Source: Corallococcus sp. NCRR (GTDB taxonomy: Bacteria; Myxococcota; Myxococcia; Myxococcales; Myxococcaceae). From it: DNA of 64,000 nucleotides. Within the stretch, counting starts at the first letter, position 1. Each line of letters begins with the position of its first letter. The DNA lies in NCBI RefSeq assembly GCF_026965535.1, contig NZ_CP114039.1, positions 1,922,001 to 1,986,000 on the forward strand, read 5' to 3'. Under the pieces are notes generated by a model. That model saw only the letters and a program-made list of their open reading frames with translations, did not search any database and was not told the DNA's origin. A program made the translations under genes and the position numbers. Positions 8,818 through 18,262 of this stretch are shown here, piece after piece.

Positions 8818-9291
8818 ATGCCGACGATGACCGAGCTGCTGGAGGAGGTGTCACGGCACCACTTCCCCAATCCACCCGCGACGCCCGATCAACTCGAGGC
8901 GTTCGAAGCCCGGATGGGATGGCGGCTGGACCCGGACATGCGCGCGTTCTACCTGCACTGCGACGGCGCGAAGCTGTTCGACCGCATCGACCCGGACTTC
9001 CACTTCCTCCCGCTGGCCATGATTCGCCGCGCACGGACGGTCATGCTCCAGGACGACAGCGACAGGTCCGGTCCCGCGTCCTGGTACGTCGCGTGCGCAC
9101 TCCACGACAGCAACTACGTCCTCGTGGACGTGGGCCAGCAAGCCGGCGGGCGCTACCCCATCATCGACGGTTACCGGGAAGCGTTCCCAGACCCGTACTA
9201 CTGCACACAGATCGCCAACTCCTTCTCGGAGTTCCTTGCCGGCGCGCTCCACTCCGAAAGACGTTGGTTCTGGCTTCGGGAAGAGGACTGA
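8818..9291 (+). CDS. SMI1/KNR4 family protein, probable immunity partner
   Basis: The 157-residue protein fits the SMI1/KNR4 (SUKH) fold. The N-terminal PNPPATPDQLEAFEARMGWRL is the typical helix-turn of the family, followed by DPDMRAFYLHCDGAKLF and a mostly beta C-terminal half. SUKH proteins commonly act as immunity proteins against polymorphic nuclease toxins. The gene begins 4 nt after the stop of the HNH-like lipoprotein gene. Context and fold together point to neutralisation of that toxin in the cytoplasm. The start is the ATG at 8818 (MPTMTELLEE). Its stop lies 3 nt from the end of the convergent ctaF gene. Confidence 0.8.
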   Translation: MPTMTELLEEVSRHHFPNPPATPDQLEAFEARMGWRLDPDMRAFYLHCDGAKLFDRIDPDFHFLPLAMIRRARTVMLQDDSDRSGPASWYVACALHDSNYVLVDVGQQAGGRYPIIDGYREAFPDPYYCTQIANSFSEFLAGALHSERRWFWLREED

Positions 9292-9294
9292 CCC

Positions 9295-9714
9295 TCACGG
9301 CTCCCGGGGCCCCGCGGGCTCCGGTGGCCTCGCGCTCCGTGGGTCCTCCATCGCGCCCGGCAGCGCCTCCACCGGGAACGGGCCCGGGGGAATCGTGGGA
9401 CGGAAGCGCGTGCGCGTCTCCAGCACGCACACCGCCAGCAACACCGCCACGAACACCACCGACGTGATGAGCACCAGCCCGTTGCTCGCGCGCTGCTCTC
9501 GCAAGTGCATGTAGAAGAGGGCGATGAGCAGCCCCTTCGCTCCCGCGATGATCAGCGCCACCGGGAGCGACCACGCGCCGTGCGGCAGCTTGTGCAGCCC
9601 GTACGTCAGCGCCGTCAGCGCGAGTAGCACCGCGCCCACGATGAGCACGCCCGCCACGCCCAGCTGACGCCCCGGCTTCTCCACCGTGTCCTCGGTCACG
9701 GGCCCGCTCCTCAT
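9295..9714 (-). CDS. ctaF: cytochrome c oxidase subunit IV (CtaF/COX4_pro type)
   Basis: The 139-residue protein has three hydrophobic segments: VLIVGAVLLALTALTYGL, WSLPVALIIAGAKGLLIALFYMHL and VLITSVVFVAVLLAVCVL. The family motif KGLLIALFYMHL lies in the second. It is the small accessory subunit of bacterial caa3/aa3 oxidases. It is the last gene of the act/cta operon, and its ATG overlaps the ctaE stop by 4 nt. The C-terminal tail is proline-rich and carries no recognisable motif. The start at 9714 (MRSGPVTEDT) is set by this overlap. Confidence 0.85.
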   Translation of the reverse strand: MRSGPVTEDTVEKPGRQLGVAGVLIVGAVLLALTALTYGLHKLPHGAWSLPVALIIAGAKGLLIALFYMHLREQRASNGLVLITSVVFVAVLLAVCVLETRTRFRPTIPPGPFPVEALPGAMEDPRSARPPEPAGPREP

Positions 9715-10329
9715 GACAGATACAGGATGGGATAGACGAACAACCAGATGACATCCACCAGGTGCCAGTACATGCCACCCAGCTCCACCGGCGTCGCGTA
9801 CCCCGCTCCGAACGTCCCCGACGCGGACCGCACGCCCAGCACCGTCAACACGCTCACGCCCACCGTCACGTGCAGCGCGTGGAAGCCGGTCAGCAGGTAG
9901 TACAGCGTGAAGAAGAGGCTCGCCCCCACGCGCGGCACCTCCGTGAACCGGTACGCGTCCCCGGGCAGCCCGCCGTCCCTCACGTGGTGCGCGTACTCCA
10001 CGCCCTTCACCACCAAGAACACGACTCCCAACAGCGCAGCCACCAGCAGCAACGCTCCGCCCAGCCCCGGCCTGTCCTCCCGCACCGCGTGCACCGCGAG
10101 CGCCACCACGATGCTGCTCGTCACCAGGATGAACGTGTTCAGCGTGCCCAACCCCACGTCCATCGTGAGCTGCGCCGCCCGGAACACCTCCGGGTACACC
10201 GAGCGATACACGCCATAGGCCGTGAACAACCCCGCGAACAGCAACACCTCCGTCGCGATGAAGACCCACATGCCCAGGTACGCCGCCTGCTTGCGCGCGT
10301 CCTCGGAACCCCAGTGCTCCGTCACGGCC

Positions 10330-10340
<11 letters not shown>
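9711..10340 (-). CDS. ctaE: cytochrome c oxidase subunit III
   Basis: The 209-residue protein matches short bacterial heme-copper oxidase subunit III: GMWVFIATEVLLFAGLFTAY near the start, an FFTLYYLLTGFHALHV segment, and a final YWHLVDVIWLFVYPILYL. It has five membrane segments, as in the five-helix class, rather than the seven of mitochondrial COX3. It stabilises the catalytic subunit and its proton uptake. The ATG at 10340 lies inside the end of ctaD (11-nt overlap). Confidence 0.9.
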
Positions 10341-11917
<1,577 letters not shown>

Positions 11918-11937
<20 letters not shown>

Positions 11938-12949
11938 AGACGGGCTCCTCGGCCGCGGTGACTCCCGGGCGCAGGGGACGCAGGGACTTGATGAACTCCA
12001 CGAGCGCGCCGGTGTCCTCCGCGCTCAACCGGCTGTGATAGCCGGGCATCACGGGCGCGTAGCCGGCCACGACCTTCGCCAGCGGATCCATCATGGACTC
12101 GGTGAGGTACGCCTCGTCCGCGAGCACGGCGCCGCCGCCCTCGAGCGGCTCCGTCCTGCCATAGAGCCCCAGCCACGTGGGGCCGATGTGCGGCGCGCCC
12201 GTCACGGTGTGGCATTGCAGGCACCCCTGCGCGGCGGCGACGCGTTCGCCTCGGACGGCCATGGACTCCGGGGTGCGGGCGCCGGGCAGCGCGGCCACGG
12301 GCAGGTTGCGGCGCTGCGCGTCCCGCCACGCCTCGAAGTCCGAGGGCGAGAGCACCACCACCTCCCCGCGCATTTGCGAGTGGTCCAGCCCGCAGTACTC
12401 CGCGCACAGCACCTGATGGCGTCCGGGCTTCGGCGCTTCGAACCAGAGGTCGGTGTAGCGGCCGGGGATCGCGTCCCGCTTCATGCGGAAGTCCGGCACG
12501 TAGAAGGAATGGATGACGTCCCTCGAAGTGAGGAGCAGCCGCACGGGCCGGCCCGCAGGCACCACCAGCGTGTCGATGGCGCTCGGCCCCCCGGGATAGG
12601 TGAACTTCCACATCCACTGCTTGGCGGTGACGTACACGTCCAGCGAGTCCTGGGGCGGGCTCATCACCCAGACGAACTGTTTGAAGCCCAGGACGAACCA
12701 GAGCAGGAACAGCGACAGCGGCACGCCGATGAACAGCGCCTCCATCCACGGAGCCGCCACCACGCGCGGCGTGGGGTCGGACGCCGTGCGCCGGCGGTAG
12801 CGCACGAGGAAGAACAGGCCGACGGCGCCAATGCCCACCGCCACCGCGAACGTGGTGAGGAGCAGGACGTAGTGCAGGTGGTCCACCTTCACCGCGAAGG
12901 TGGAGCCCTGCTCCGGGAGGAAGAAGAGGCGGCGCAGCAGCTCGTTCAT
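11918..12949 (-). CDS. ctaC: cytochrome c oxidase subunit II fused to cytochrome c (caa3 type)
   Basis: The 343-residue protein has two N-terminal membrane helices and a cupredoxin domain with the CuA ligands H147, C182, C186, H190 and M193 (CAEYCGLDHSQM). A C-terminal cytochrome c domain carries the heme motif CLQCH (243-247) and a distal methionine in APVMPGY (M301). The fusion lets the oxidase take electrons directly from alternative complex III through its own heme c, which defines caa3 oxidases. The ATG overlaps the upstream small gene's stop by 4 nt (ATGA). Confidence 0.95.
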
Positions 12950-13305
12950 CGCGCGCCCCCTTCACCTTCGGAGAGCAGTTGCCGCATGGCCGCGTCGATG
13001 GGCTGGTGGATGACGCCCGCGTCCGCGTCCACCCAGCCGTAGCCGTCCAGCCGCTCGCGTTGCCGCGCCTTCAGTTCGTCCGCTCTCCGGTCCAGCGAGA
13101 AGGGAGGCTGGTCGAGCATGCCGATCTGCTGGGTGCCCGGAGGCGGGGGGAGGGGACTCTCGGTTCCGGGACGCCAGAGGACCCACAGGGCCCACGCCGC
13201 GACACTGGCCGCCGCGAGCAGCGCCAGCGCCACGGCCCCGACGCGCAGCAGCCACGCGGTGGGCAGCTTCTCCAGCTCCGGAGGCGGTGGACGGGCTTCG
13301 CTCAT
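12946..13305 (-). CDS. small membrane protein of the act/cta operon
   Basis: The 119-residue protein has one membrane helix (about residues 17-47, LLRVGAVALALLAAASVAAWALWVL). A soluble tail ends in YGWVDADAGVIHQPIDAAMRQLL. A similar tyrosine-glycine-tryptophan-valine-aspartate segment followed by an I-x-x-P-I-x-x-A-M block occurs in small proteins next to alternative complex III or SCO genes in other bacteria. A role in assembly or stability of the supercomplex is therefore likely but unproven. It is coupled to both neighbours by ATGA overlaps: actF stop at 13302-13304, ctaC start at 12949. Confidence 0.8.
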   Translation of the reverse strand: MSEARPPPPELEKLPTAWLLRVGAVALALLAAASVAAWALWVLWRPGTESPLPPPPGTQQIGMLDQPPFSLDRRADELKARQRERLDGYGWVDADAGVIHQPIDAAMRQLLSEGEGGAR

Positions 13306-14492
13306 GGCGGGCGCACCTGGAGCGAGTGGACGAGATACGGATCCGCCACGGGCACGGGGTAGCCGCCGCGTGAGCGCCAGAGGGCCGCCGCCACGGACAG
13401 CCCGCCCACGCCCAGCCACGCGGTGAGCGCCGTCCAGGGGATGACGACGCGCTCCGGGGAGAGCGAGGGGAACAGCAGCCACGCGACATCCACGGCGTGC
13501 ATCGCGAGCATCCACAGCGCCACGGCCCCCAGCACCCGCGGGCGCGACTTGAGCTCGCGCGACAACAGGAGCGCGAAGGGGATGACGAAGTGGCCCAGCA
13601 CCAGCACGAGCGACAGCACGCCCCAGCCGTCCTCCAGGCGGACGCGGTACCAGCTCACCTCCTCCGGCAGGGCGGCGACCCACATGAGCATGAACTGCGA
13701 ATAGGCGATGTAGGCCCAGAAGCAGATGAAGGCGAACATCAGCGTGCCCAGCCGGTGGTAGTGGCCCGGGGACATCAAGCTGCCGAAGTGCTGCGTGCCG
13801 CGCGTGGCCGCGCCCGCGATGATCATCAAGGCCAGCGCGCCCACGAACGCGCCGGAGAAGACGTGGACGGCGTAGACGGTGGACTGCCACGTCGCCTCCA
13901 GCGACATCATCCAGTCCAGCGTCATGAAGGAGAACGTGAGGCCCAGCGCGGGCAGCGAGCCTCCGCCCAGCCGCCGCTGCCACACCGTCCAGCGCAGGTC
14001 CCCCGTCGCGTCCTGGCGCACGGACCAGCGGTACAGCAGGTGGCCCACCAGCCCCCAGGTGACGAAGTACAGCGCCGCGCGCACCAGGAAGAAGGGCACG
14101 TTGTTGTAGAGCCGCCGGTGGTCGAGCACCTGCAGCGTGTGCTCGCCCAGGTCCGCGGCCGGCGCGACCCAGGGATACAGGTGCCGCATTCCCAGCGCGA
14201 GGGGCACGAACAGCACGAGGAACAGCGGCGCGGTGGCGGCGCAAACCTCCAGCGCGCGGCGCAGCACCACGGGCCAGCGCGCCTTCGACGCATGGAAGGA
14301 GGCGAGCAGCAGCAGCGCGCCCAGGCACAGGCCCAGCCAGTAGGTGAAGCCGAAGAGGTAGCCCGCGAGGGCCTGACGCACATCGAGGAAGGCGCCGACA
14401 GCGGTGGCGGCAAGCCCCACGACGCCGAGCACGGCGCTGATGCCCAGCGCCCGCTGTCCGCCCTCGAAGCGTGGGAGCACGGGAGAGGTCAT
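13302..14492 (-). CDS. actF: alternative complex III subunit ActF
   Basis: The 396-residue polytopic protein matches the ActF (NrfD-like) subunit of quinol:cytochrome c oxidoreductase. About ten membrane segments are visible, with the conserved stretches FSFMTLDWMMSLEATWQST, SPGHYHRLGTLMFAF and FWAYIAYSQFMLMW. ActC and ActF are the two large membrane subunits of the complex that oxidises quinol. The start is the ATG at 14492 (MTSPVLPRFEGG), which overlaps by 4 nt the stop of a repeat-containing frame rather than actE itself. An AGGAGG ribosome site lies 11 nt upstream. Confidence 0.93.
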   Translation of the reverse strand: MTSPVLPRFEGGQRALGISAVLGVVGLAATAVGAFLDVRQALAGYLFGFTYWLGLCLGALLLLASFHASKARWPVVLRRALEVCAATAPLFLVLFVPLALGMRHLYPWVAPAADLGEHTLQVLDHRRLYNNVPFFLVRAALYFVTWGLVGHLLYRWSVRQDATGDLRWTVWQRRLGGGSLPALGLTFSFMTLDWMMSLEATWQSTVYAVHVFSGAFVGALALMIIAGAATRGTQHFGSLMSPGHYHRLGTLMFAFICFWAYIAYSQFMLMWVAALPEEVSWYRVRLEDGWGVLSLVLVLGHFVIPFALLLSRELKSRPRVLGAVALWMLAMHAVDVAWLLFPSLSPERVVIPWTALTAWLGVGGLSVAAALWRSRGGYPVPVADPYLVHSLQVRPP

Positions 14493-14508
14493 CGCGCGCC
14501 AACCTCCT
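14488..14508. repeat. actF-side copy of a 21-bp junction repeat
   Basis: This stretch (starting GTCATCG, ending CCAACCTCCT on the plus strand) holds the AGGAGG ribosome site, the EVGAR-stop end and the start of actF. It matches 15351-15371 at 19 of 21 positions, as expected if the junction was duplicated when the array arrived. Confidence 0.75.
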
Positions 14509-15355
14509 GGCCGGGCCAGGTCCGGACGGTGGCGCACGCGAAGGACGGGAACGCCAGGCCATCGGCCAGGGAGTTCGTCCCCCTGGGTGAAAAGGCGGGC
14601 TTCCGGCTGGACCGCCCCGTCGGCGGCGCAGGCCGAAAACCTGTCCGACTGTCGGACAGGTTCTGATGGCCGAACCCCACAGGGGCTACATCCGCCGAAC
14701 CGCGGAAGCTTGTCCGGCTGTCGGACAGGTTTGGGCTGTCATGCCGGACGGAGGCTGCGCAAACCGGGCCGGGGAACCTCGTCCGACTGTCGGACAGGTT
14801 TGGGCCGCCGTGCCGGACTCGGGCTCTGCCGCACAGAGTTCGGAAACCTGTCCGACTGTCCAACGGGTTTGGGCTGCAATGCCGGACTCGGGCTCTGCCG
14901 CCCGGAGTTCGGAAGCCTGTCCGACTGTCCGACAGGTTTGGGCTGCAATGCCGGACGCGGACTCTGCCGCCCGGAGTTCGGAAACCTGTCCGACTGTCCG
15001 ACAGGTTTGGATGCCCGTGTTCGACGGAAGCTGCCGATCCACCCGGGCCGCGGAAACCTGTCCGACTGTCCGACAGGTCGGACCGGAGTGACCGTGCCAC
15101 CCGGATCGCGCAAACCTGTCCGACTGTCCGACAGGTTTGGATGGCTGCGGCTTCGGGGGCTGCCGTTCCATCCGGACCTCGGAGACCTGTCCGACTGTCC
15201 GACAGGTTTGGACAGCCGCGGTCGCGGGGGCTGCCGTTCCATCCGGACCTCGGAGACCTGTCCGACTGTCCGACAGGTTTGGACAGCCGTGTCGGATGGG
15301 GGGTGTACAGAATGGGGGTCCAGGGACCCAGCGCAATGGGAGTCGGAGGCGTCAT
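14489..15355 (-). CDS. repeat-encoded 288-residue reading frame bridging actE and actF
   Basis: This frame opens at an ATG (15355) that overlaps the actE stop by 4 nt and closes with a TGA overlapping the actF ATG by 4 nt, exactly like the other junctions of the operon. An AGGAGG ribosome site lies upstream. Most of the protein is a tandem 23-residue repeat of the type PNLSDSRTGFRTPGG plus RVRVRHCS, produced by the DNA array at 14640-15277. The first units lie in other frames (PVGQSDR, CRTVGQV). It ends in EVGAR, as actE does. It resembles no known act subunit, has no signal or membrane segment, and may serve only to keep ribosomes moving toward actF. Whether a stable protein results is unknown. 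Confidence 0.4.
   Translation of the reverse strand: MTPPTPIALGPWTPILYTPHPTRLSKPVGQSDRSPRSGWNGSPRDRGCPNLSDSRTGLRGPDGTAAPEAAAIQTCRTVGQVCAIRVARSLRSDLSDSRTGFRGPGGSAASVEHGHPNLSDSRTGFRTPGGRVRVRHCSPNLSDSRTGFRTPGGRARVRHCSPNPLDSRTGFRTLCGRARVRHGGPNLSDSRTRFPGPVCAASVRHDSPNLSDSRTSFRGSADVAPVGFGHQNLSDSRTGFRPAPPTGRSSRKPAFSPRGTNSLADGLAFPSFACATVRTWPGQEVGAR
14640..15277. repeat. array of ten 21-bp quasi-palindromes at about 70-bp period
   Basis: Ten copies start at 14640, 14709, 14778, 14847, 14916, 14985, 15057, 15115, 15186 and 15257. The arms are CCTGTCCGAC and GTCSGACAGG around a central T, often followed by TTTGG. The first copy is a perfect palindrome, and the later ones carry GTCCGACAGG as the right arm. 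Spacing is 69 bp five times, then 72, 58, 71 and 71. The intervals are related to each other (for example GGACTCGGGCTCTGCCG recurs), so the whole 69-bp unit was amplified. The last two intervals are almost identical, suggesting recent duplication. No cas genes or unrelated spacers are present. Confidence 0.9.
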
Positions 15356-15371
15356 CGTGCTCCAACCTCCT
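15351..15371. repeat. actE-side copy of a 21-bp junction repeat
   Basis: This is the partner of 14488-14508 and differs from it at two positions. It carries the true end of actE (EVGAR, stop), an AGGAGG site and the start of the repeat frame, so it recreates the actE-to-next-gene junction. Confidence 0.75.
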
Positions 15372-16314
15372 TGAGCAGCCGTGCCTGCACGTCGGGCGGC
15401 GCGGCGGTGAGCGGGGCTCTCTGGCTGCGGCCCAGGGCTCGCAGGTACGCGACCACGGCCCAGCGTTCATGGGGCGTGAGCTGTGGGCCGTACGCGGGCA
15501 TCACGCCGAAGCCGTGGGAGATGACCGCGAAGTAGAAGCCCGGCGGGTGCGGCAATTCTCCCGTCGTGGAGGGCTCGTTGAGCCGCCCTTCCATCGCGAG
15601 GCCTCGGGGCCCCACGAGCGCCACCTGCCGGGCCCGTGCCGCTTCCGCGTCGCTCACCGGCGCTTGCTGCGCAGCCCGCCCACCATCTGCCCGTGGCGAG
15701 CTGCCCGGCAGCGACTTCGGGTCCTCGTGGGACGACGCCCATGCCCGGGGCCAGCCCGCATCGCTCGTCCAGGCGACCGGGGCTTCGGGCCGCCCCGCAT
15801 CGGCCGTGTCCCTCACGGCCCCCCACCCGTCCACCCGCTGGGGCAGTGGGAATGCTTCCGGTCCCACCCTGGCGGTCACTGCCTGCGTTCCGGTGTACGG
15901 GGCTTCGCCCTCCGCGACGCCGTAGACCACCTGCTTCGCATGGTCGTGCGGCACGAACAGCCCGGGCGGCCGGCGCTGCGGCATCTTCCTGGCCACGATG
16001 GCGTCCCCGTCTCCCGTCAGCCCGTGACACACCGCGCACCAGGTCTCATAGGCCGTGCGCCCCTCCTCCAGCAGCTGCCGGGTCAACGGCACCGGCACGG
16101 CCTGAAGCCAGCCCCCCTCCGCCGTGAGGCCCTGCGTCTCCCCACGCGTGCGCCACTCCTGCGCCACCGTCCCCGGCACCAGGGGACGCATGGCCCGGCC
16201 GTCCTCGAAGAACGCGCTCGCCCTAAACGCCTCCGCTCGCGGCTGGGACGCCATCGGATCCGTGTCGTCGCACGCGGCCATCCCGAGCAGCGCCATGAGC
16301 GCCCAGCCCCTCAT
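15352..16314 (-). CDS. actE: alternative complex III monoheme cytochrome c subunit ActE
   Basis: The 320-residue lipoprotein begins MRGWALMALLGMAAC, with the lipobox cysteine at C15, and carries one heme motif CAVCH followed by a methionine in GFGVMPAYG. It is longer than a minimal ActE because of a low-complexity stretch between the heme motif and the C-terminal domain (around SHEDPKSLPGSSPRADGG). It is the periplasmic heme subunit that hands electrons to the oxidase. The start ATG overlaps actD by 4 nt, and the stop overlaps the repeat frame rather than actF. Confidence 0.9.
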   Translation of the reverse strand: MRGWALMALLGMAACDDTDPMASQPRAEAFRASAFFEDGRAMRPLVPGTVAQEWRTRGETQGLTAEGGWLQAVPVPLTRQLLEEGRTAYETWCAVCHGLTGDGDAIVARKMPQRRPPGLFVPHDHAKQVVYGVAEGEAPYTGTQAVTARVGPEAFPLPQRVDGWGAVRDTADAGRPEAPVAWTSDAGWPRAWASSHEDPKSLPGSSPRADGGRAAQQAPVSDAEAARARQVALVGPRGLAMEGRLNEPSTTGELPHPPGFYFAVISHGFGVMPAYGPQLTPHERWAVVAYLRALGRSQRAPLTAAPPDVQARLLKEVGAR

Positions 16315-16841
16315 CGCGCCCCCTCCGCCACCACCGACACCTGCCGCGCGCCCAGCTCGCGCAGCGCCGCCTCCACCTTCGACGCGTCCTCGTCGTCCAC
16401 CACCACGCTCGCCCAGAAGCCGTCCACGGACGCGCTGCGGAAGGACTCCACGTCGAACACCGGGTGCGTCACGTGCGGGAAGCCGAAGAGCAGCATCAGC
16501 GCGCCGACGACCATCAGCGCCGCGCTCAACACACCCAGCTCGAACGTGATGGGCAGGTTCGTGGGCACGCTGTGCAGCGGCCGGCCTCCCACGTCCAACG
16601 GATAGTCCACCGCGTTCGTGAACCACTGGGTCACGTACGCGAACACCGCTCCTCCCAGCCCCGCCCCCAGGGTCAGCATCGGCAACCACGAGCGCTTCAG
16701 CCCCAGCGCCTCGAACGTCTCCTCCACCGGGAACGGCGTGTGCGCGTCCAGCGGCGCGAAGCCCCTCGCCCGCAGGTCCTTCAGCGCGGCCACCAGCGCG
16801 TCGCTGGACGCGAACTCCCCCAGCACCCAGTGGCGGCTCAT
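16311..16841 (-). CDS. actD: alternative complex III subunit ActD (DUF3341)
   Basis: The 176-residue protein has the DUF3341/ActD pattern. A soluble N-terminal part begins HWVLGEFASSDALVAALKDLR, with TPFPVEETFEALGL at about residues 35-48. Two membrane helices follow (LPMLTLGAGLGGAVFAYV and FELGVLSAALMVVGALMLLF), and the soluble tail ends in a small alpha/beta segment. It is an integral subunit of the quinol-oxidising complex. ATGA overlaps link it to actC and actE. Confidence 0.92.
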   Translation of the reverse strand: MSRHWVLGEFASSDALVAALKDLRARGFAPLDAHTPFPVEETFEALGLKRSWLPMLTLGAGLGGAVFAYVTQWFTNAVDYPLDVGGRPLHSVPTNLPITFELGVLSAALMVVGALMLLFGFPHVTHPVFDVESFRSASVDGFWASVVVDDEDASKVEAALRELGARQVSVVAEGAR

Positions 16842-18262
16842 GGCGCACCGCCTGGCGGAGGGCCCTGCTCGCGCCGGAACTGGAGCGACGCGTCCACCTC
16901 ACGCTGGAGCTCCTTCATCTCGCTCACGGACACGGCCGGCACGAACTTGAGGAACAGCAGGAACGCCGTGCCGAAGAACGCCACCGTGCCGCCCAGCAGG
17001 CTCCAGTCCACCCACGTGGGCCGGTACGCCGCCCAGGACGACGGCAGGAAGTCCATGCTCAGCGACGCCACCACGATGAGGAAGCGCTCCGTCCACATCC
17101 CCACGTTGATGAGCAGCGCCGCCACCCACAGCACCGCCACGTTCGTGCGCAGCCGGGAGAACCAGAACAGCTGCGGCACCCCCACGTTGCAGAACACCTG
17201 CATCCAGAACAGCGGCGCGTACGGCCCGGAGAACTCGGCCTCCGTGGCGTGCATCTCGAAGGGGTTCGCGCTGAACCAGGCGAAGAAGTGCTCCTGGATG
17301 TAGCCGTAGGCCACCATCCAGCCCGTGGCCAGCAGCACCTTCGCCATGTTGTCCAGGTGCAGCGGCGTCACCACGTGCTCGATGCCCAGCGCCTTGCGCG
17401 CCGGAATCAACAGCGTGAGCACCAGCGCGAAGCCGCTGAACACCGCGCCCGCGACGAAGTACGGCGGGAAGATGGTCGTGTGCCAGCCCGGCAGCTGCGC
17501 CACCGCGAAGTCGAAGGACACGATGGTGTGCACGCTCACCACCAGCGGCGTGGCCAGCCCCGCCAGCAGCAGGTAGCCCGTGCGCCACTGCCGCCAGTGC
17601 CGCGCCGAGCCCCGCCACCCCAGGCTCGCCAGCCCGTACCAGAAGCGCGCCCGGGGCGTCCTCGCTGTATCGCGCGCCGTGGCCAGGTCCGGAATGAGCC
17701 CCACGAACCAGAACAGCAGCGACACCGTGAGGTACGTCCCCACCGCCGCGATGTCCCACGTCAGCGGCGAGCGGAACTGCGGCCACGCCCGCAGGCTGCT
17801 GGGATACGGCACCAGCCAGTAGAACTTCCACGGCCGCCCCAGGTGCAGCAGCGGGAAGAGCCCCGCGCACGTCACCGCGAAGAGCGTCATGGCCTCCGCG
17901 AAGCGGTTGATGGAGCCGCGCCACTTCTCCTGGAACAGCAGCAGGATGGCGCTGATGAGCGTCCCCGCGTGGCCAATCCCAATCCACCACACGAAGTTGG
18001 TGATGCCGAACGCCCACGCCACCGGGATGTTGTTGCCCCACGTCCCCACGCCCACGAAGAGCGTGACCCCCACCGCCACCGCCAGCACCGCGGTCCCCGC
18101 CAGCCCCAGCCCCAGGAGCGCCCACCAGGTCCGGCCCGCGGGGCGGTGCACGAAGGCCAGCAGCGACTCGCTGTAGGCCCGGTCGGAGTGGCGCCCCTCC
18201 AGCAGCGGATGCTCGGTGAGCGGATCCCCGGGCGCGGGCACCTGCGGGTCGGCCGTGCTCAT
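16838..18262 (-). CDS. actC: alternative complex III subunit ActC (NrfD/PsrC-like)
   Basis: The 474-residue polytopic protein belongs to the NrfD/PsrC family. About ten membrane segments follow a soluble N-terminus, with conserved blocks NNIPVAWAFGITNFVWWIGIGHAG, SINRFAEAMTLFAV and VHTIVSFDFAVAQLPGWHTT. In solved alternative complex III structures this subunit binds the quinol next to the ActB Fe-S clusters. Its ATG at 18262 overlaps the actB stop (ATGA), and its stop overlaps actD. Confidence 0.95.
   Translation of the reverse strand: MSTADPQVPAPGDPLTEHPLLEGRHSDRAYSESLLAFVHRPAGRTWWALLGLGLAGTAVLAVAVGVTLFVGVGTWGNNIPVAWAFGITNFVWWIGIGHAGTLISAILLLFQEKWRGSINRFAEAMTLFAVTCAGLFPLLHLGRPWKFYWLVPYPSSLRAWPQFRSPLTWDIAAVGTYLTVSLLFWFVGLIPDLATARDTARTPRARFWYGLASLGWRGSARHWRQWRTGYLLLAGLATPLVVSVHTIVSFDFAVAQLPGWHTTIFPPYFVAGAVFSGFALVLTLLIPARKALGIEHVVTPLHLDNMAKVLLATGWMVAYGYIQEHFFAWFSANPFEMHATEAEFSGPYAPLFWMQVFCNVGVPQLFWFSRLRTNVAVLWVAALLINVGMWTERFLIVVASLSMDFLPSSWAAYRPTWVDWSLLGGTVAFFGTAFLLFLKFVPAVSVSEMKELQREVDASLQFRREQGPPPGGAP

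Noticed and set aside
14640-15277. Array could be a CRISPR
   Set aside because: The intervals between repeats are related to each other rather than unique, the repeat is a 21-bp quasi-palindrome within a 69-bp amplified unit, and no cas gene is near.
14404-16605. Long plus-strand frame across the repeat array and actE
   Set aside because: It runs antisense to actE and actD, has no ribosome site or domain, and its peptide (LSDCPTG repeats) is the array read in the other direction.
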